Positions 63,257-64,000 of a stretch of DNA of 64,000 bases are shown here, one piece after another. Origin of the DNA: Actimicrobium sp047621665 (GTDB lineage: Bacteria > Pseudomonadota > Gammaproteobacteria > Burkholderiales > Burkholderiaceae_D); the NCBI GenBank assembly GCA_047621665.1, contig JBLHMB010000013.1, forward strand, positions 1-64,000, in the 5' to 3' direction. The stretch's first letter is position 1. Every line of letters starts with the position of its first letter. The notes below the pieces were generated by a model. That model saw nothing but the letters and a program-made list of their open reading frames with translations, searched no databases and had not been told where the DNA came from. Both the position numbers and the translations under genes were made by a program.

Positions 63257-63781
63257 AATGGTGTCCGTAGGCTGCGTAATCTCATCGGAAATGGCTGGTC
63301 TTTGTCGTCTTATTCTCCAGTCTAACGCTAGTTAAAACAAACTTTCGACAAATATTTTAAATCGACGACGATTATCGCATTACTTCCAGTTCACTTTTGA
63401 AGTAAACCTTTTCGCGAACCAATTGATAAATCATTGCTCCAAGAAATATCACCAGATATTTTCCGGACACACACATTTGCGTACAACTAACCAATTTCTG
63501 AAATCATTTTTTTTAAATATATTACTTTTAAAAAAGTGTCCTAATGATTTACTATATGTTCGCTACCGAACATAGAAGTATTGCATTCGCTTGCGCTGCT
63601 GCGCCCGGCCGCATAGACTTGGTACGCTAAACCCAGAAAACCATTTTTAATTTGTCTCTGTACAAGACAAAACAACCCGTTCGGCAGTTGCCGTTCGGGC
63701 CCGTAACTCACGTATCCGCCACATCAGGTTCCTGCTGCGCATAGACTGGCCGATACGACTGACATGGAATAGCTCGCGTCA
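63257..63781. other. intergenic region, 525 bases, no gene seen
   Basis: The part at about 63345-63550 is very AT-rich and may hold divergent promoters. A small inverted repeat CGGCAGTTGCCG sits near 63685 within CCCGTTCGG...GTTCGGG. No reading frame of interest was found. Confidence 0.4.
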
Positions 63782-64000
63782 ATGAAAGCATCTATAGAAC
63801 GAGAAGACTTTAGCGAGCGCTTGCAGCTTGCCTTGCGCAATGCCGATTACTCACCGGATAGCCCAACGCAACTTGCCCGCGAATTCAATGTCCGGTTTAC
63901 CGGCGGTCCGATCACCGTGCATGCGGCACGCAAGTGGTTGGGCGGCGAAGCCATACCGACGCAGGAAAAACTGCGTACGCTGGCGCAGTGGCTGGGCGTC
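63782..64000 (+). CDS. helix-turn-helix transcriptional regulator, N-terminal part (cut by window edge)
   Basis: Seventy-three codons run to the window end: MKASIEREDFSERLQLALRN followed by TQLAREFNVRF and ITVHAARKWLGG, then TQEKLRTLAQWLGV. This matches the XRE-like DNA-binding domain of small Burkholderiales regulators. The remainder lies outside. Confidence 0.75.
   Translation, partial: MKASIEREDFSERLQLALRNADYSPDSPTQLAREFNVRFTGGPITVHAARKWLGGEAIPTQEKLRTLAQWLGV

Overview
The window looks like a chromosome segment of a betaproteobacterium of the order Burkholderiales, most likely Oxalobacteraceae. Evidence is the high-GC coding with densely overlapping operons, a LiuR-controlled leucine/isovalerate catabolic cluster, PEP-CTERM proteins, a DUF3034 outer-membrane-type protein, and Burkholderiales-style intergenic palindromes. 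No rRNA, tRNA, CRISPR array or intact transposase was seen.

Layout. (1) 1-13.5 kb is a light and c-di-GMP signalling island. A bacteriophytochrome (BphP1), a single-domain response regulator and a hybrid histidine kinase form one overlapping operon, followed on the same strand by a membrane sensor cut by the window edge. A heme oxygenase that makes the biliverdin chromophore lies between BphP1 and a second, paralogous phytochrome (BphP2). BphP2 keeps the photosensory residues but has lost the kinase histidine. Divergent from BphP2 are a double-domain KaiC-like ATPase and a PAS-GGDEF-EAL protein. (2) 13.5-21.1 kb is a copper-resistance operon: small secreted protein, TolC-like lipoprotein, multicopper oxidase, CopC, CopD, and a CopA ATPase with a duplicated YHS domain, then ElaA. 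(3) 21-36.9 kb is mixed: GNAT, exported truncated haemoglobin and DUF3034 operon; a diguanylate cyclase; an OmpR/EnvZ-type pair; EttA; a voltage-gated potassium channel; two PEP-CTERM paralogues; an MFS transporter; a PhyH dioxygenase; a possible small RNA with a strong terminator; an HD-GYP protein; and aminopeptidase P.

(4) 37.1-45.2 kb is the most unusual part: an island of unrecognised, Ser/Pro/Ala-rich or coiled-coil proteins, all on the minus strand. Five of the genes carry a textbook HrpL-type promoter (hrp box, GGAAC[C/T]-N15-[C/T/G]CACNNA) 43-62 bases before the start codon. This suggests a previously undescribed cluster of type III secretion substrates. One gene is split by a TAAAA pentanucleotide repeat. 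Removing two repeat units would restore a single 718-residue reading frame, so it looks like a contingency (phase-variable) or recently broken effector gene.

(5) 45.3-61.4 kb is a minus-strand leucine/isovalerate catabolic region: HMG-CoA lyase, a 2-hydroxyacid dehydrogenase, both methylcrotonyl-CoA carboxylase subunits, methylglutaconyl-CoA hydratase, biotin synthase (cofactor supply for the carboxylase), YchJ, acyl-CoA dehydrogenase, SDR, thiolase, AceK, isovaleryl-CoA dehydrogenase and the MerR-type regulator LiuR with two operator-like palindromes. Between aceK and liuA lies a non-coding array of two ~470-500 bp repeat units with long palindromes whose arms differ between copies. (6) 61.5-64 kb has a metallo-beta-lactamase-fold hydrolase, a Crp/Fnr regulator, and the start of a helix-turn-helix-like gene.
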